From: Fibrobacter sp.
GTDB lineage: Bacteria; Fibrobacterota; Fibrobacteria; Fibrobacterales; Fibrobacteraceae
Assembly: GCA_017550445.1 (NCBI GenBank)
Contig: JAFZOV010000168.1
Location: forward strand, 1-5,652
Length of the DNA stretch: 5,652 bases
Direction: 5' to 3'
The translations under genes and the position numbers were made by a program. Positions within the stretch are counted from its first letter, which is position 1. Each line of letters opens with the position of its first letter. The notes beneath the pieces were generated by a model that was not told the DNA's origin, searched no databases, and worked only from the letters and a program-made list of their open reading frames with translations. Below are positions 5,102-5,652 of the stretch, one piece after another.

Positions 5102-5652
5102 ATGAGTCTTACCCTTAACGATATCAAGCACCCGAAGATCAGTACTTGGGTGAATGAAATGATTGCCATGTGCGAACCGGACAACGTCGTTGTCGTTGAC
5201 GGCTCCAAGGAAGAATACGATGCCCTTATGCAGAAGTGCGTCAAGGCTGGCCTCGCCACGAAGCTCGCCAAGAAGGAAAACTGCTACCTGTTCCGTTCTC
5301 TCCCGTCTGACGTGGCCCGCGTCGAATCCCGTACCTTCATTTCTTCCGTGAAGGAAGAAGATGCAGGTCCGACCAACCACTGGATTGACCCGTCTGAACT
5401 CAAGCAGACGATGCGTAAGCTCTATAAGGGTTGTATGCACGGCCGTACCATGTACGTGATTCCGTTCTGCATGGGCCCGCTCGGCTCCCCGATCTCCAAG
5501 AACGGTATCGAAGTCACGGACTCCGAATACGTTGTTCTCAACATGGACATCATGACTCGCGCTGGCAAGAAGGTTCTCGATATCTTCAATGCTGACCCGA
5601 ACGCTGACTTCGTTCCGTGCCTCCACTCCGTTGGTAAGCCGCTCCGCGAATG
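5102..5652 (+). CDS. pckG: Phosphoenolpyruvate carboxykinase, GTP type (5' part; cut by window edge)
   Basis: It interconverts oxaloacetate + GTP and PEP + CO2 + GDP. In succinate-producing anaerobes it can run towards oxaloacetate, fixing CO2 and conserving a nucleotide triphosphate; that direction is inferred here. The 183 visible residues match the N-terminal part of the GTP family (about 600 residues in full): [12 protein letters not shown] (24-35), DVARVESRT (70-78), where R73 matches the PEP-binding Arg87 of animal PEPCK, NHWIDP (92-97), [20 protein letters not shown] (110-129), VTDSEYVV (138-145), IMTRAG (150-155) and LHSVGKPL (174-181). The GTP-binding P-loop, metal ligands and active-site lid lie beyond the window. 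The ATP-type family (PckA) lacks these motifs, so that alternative is excluded. Codons favour C-ending forms (AAG, CCG, CTC), consistent with a highly expressed gene. Confidence 0.97.
   Translation, partial: MSLTLNDIKHPKISTWVNEMIAMCEPDNVVVVDGSKEEYDALMQKCVKAGLATKLAKKENCYLFRSLPSDVARVESRTFISSVKEEDAGPTNHWIDPSELKQTMRKLYKGCMHGRTMYVIPFCMGPLGSPISKNGIEVTDSEYVVLNMDIMTRAGKKVLDIFNADPNADFVPCLHSVGKPLRE

Noticed and set aside
5048..5626. 192-residue open frame on the minus strand opposite pckG
   Set aside because: It is antisense to a clear PEP carboxykinase with a good ribosome site, so it is treated as a shadow.

Overview
The window looks like chromosomal DNA from a Fibrobacter-type bacterium, probably a relative of Fibrobacter succinogenes. 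This is inferred from three things: Ser/Asp-rich lipoproteins with poly-Ser stretches after the lipobox, a GTP-type PEP carboxykinase beside a glycogen-synthesis gene (a succinate-forming, glycogen-storing metabolism), and moderate GC with AT-rich intergenic DNA. I ran no database search, so the assignment rests on recognised motifs. There are six genes, two of them cut by the window edges, and no gene-free stretch longer than about 270 bases.

Left part (minus strand, 1-2025). The first gene encodes AICAR transformylase, the last folate-dependent step of purine synthesis, and is cut only a few codons before its end. It starts directly at the transformylase domain and lacks the IMP cyclohydrolase domain that normally precedes it in PurH. 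Upstream on the same strand, across a 150-bp gap holding a short repeat cluster, is a two-domain NifU-like protein. Its C-terminal Nfu domain keeps the CxxC pair, but its N-terminal IscU-like domain has lost the cluster-scaffold cysteines.

Middle part (plus strand, 2146-3547). Two unrelated small lipoprotein genes follow one another. Each has its own strong terminator, and both are preceded by nearly the same 19-bp leader ending in the ribosome binding site. The first protein has a low-complexity linker with a tandem 18-bp repeat and a duplicated cysteine module. The second is a small four-cysteine protein of unknown role.

Right part (3519-5652). A terminator that works in both directions separates the second lipoprotein gene from glgC (minus strand; ADP-glucose pyrophosphorylase). 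glgC is divergent from pckG (plus strand; GTP-type PEP carboxykinase, first 183 residues only). The 269-bp region between them carries several short perfect palindromes and may hold regulatory sites for both glycogen storage and the PEP/oxaloacetate node.

The two most notable observations are the single-domain PurH and the NifU-like protein whose scaffold domain appears to have lost its cluster ligands. I see no phage, transposon, CRISPR or defence system.
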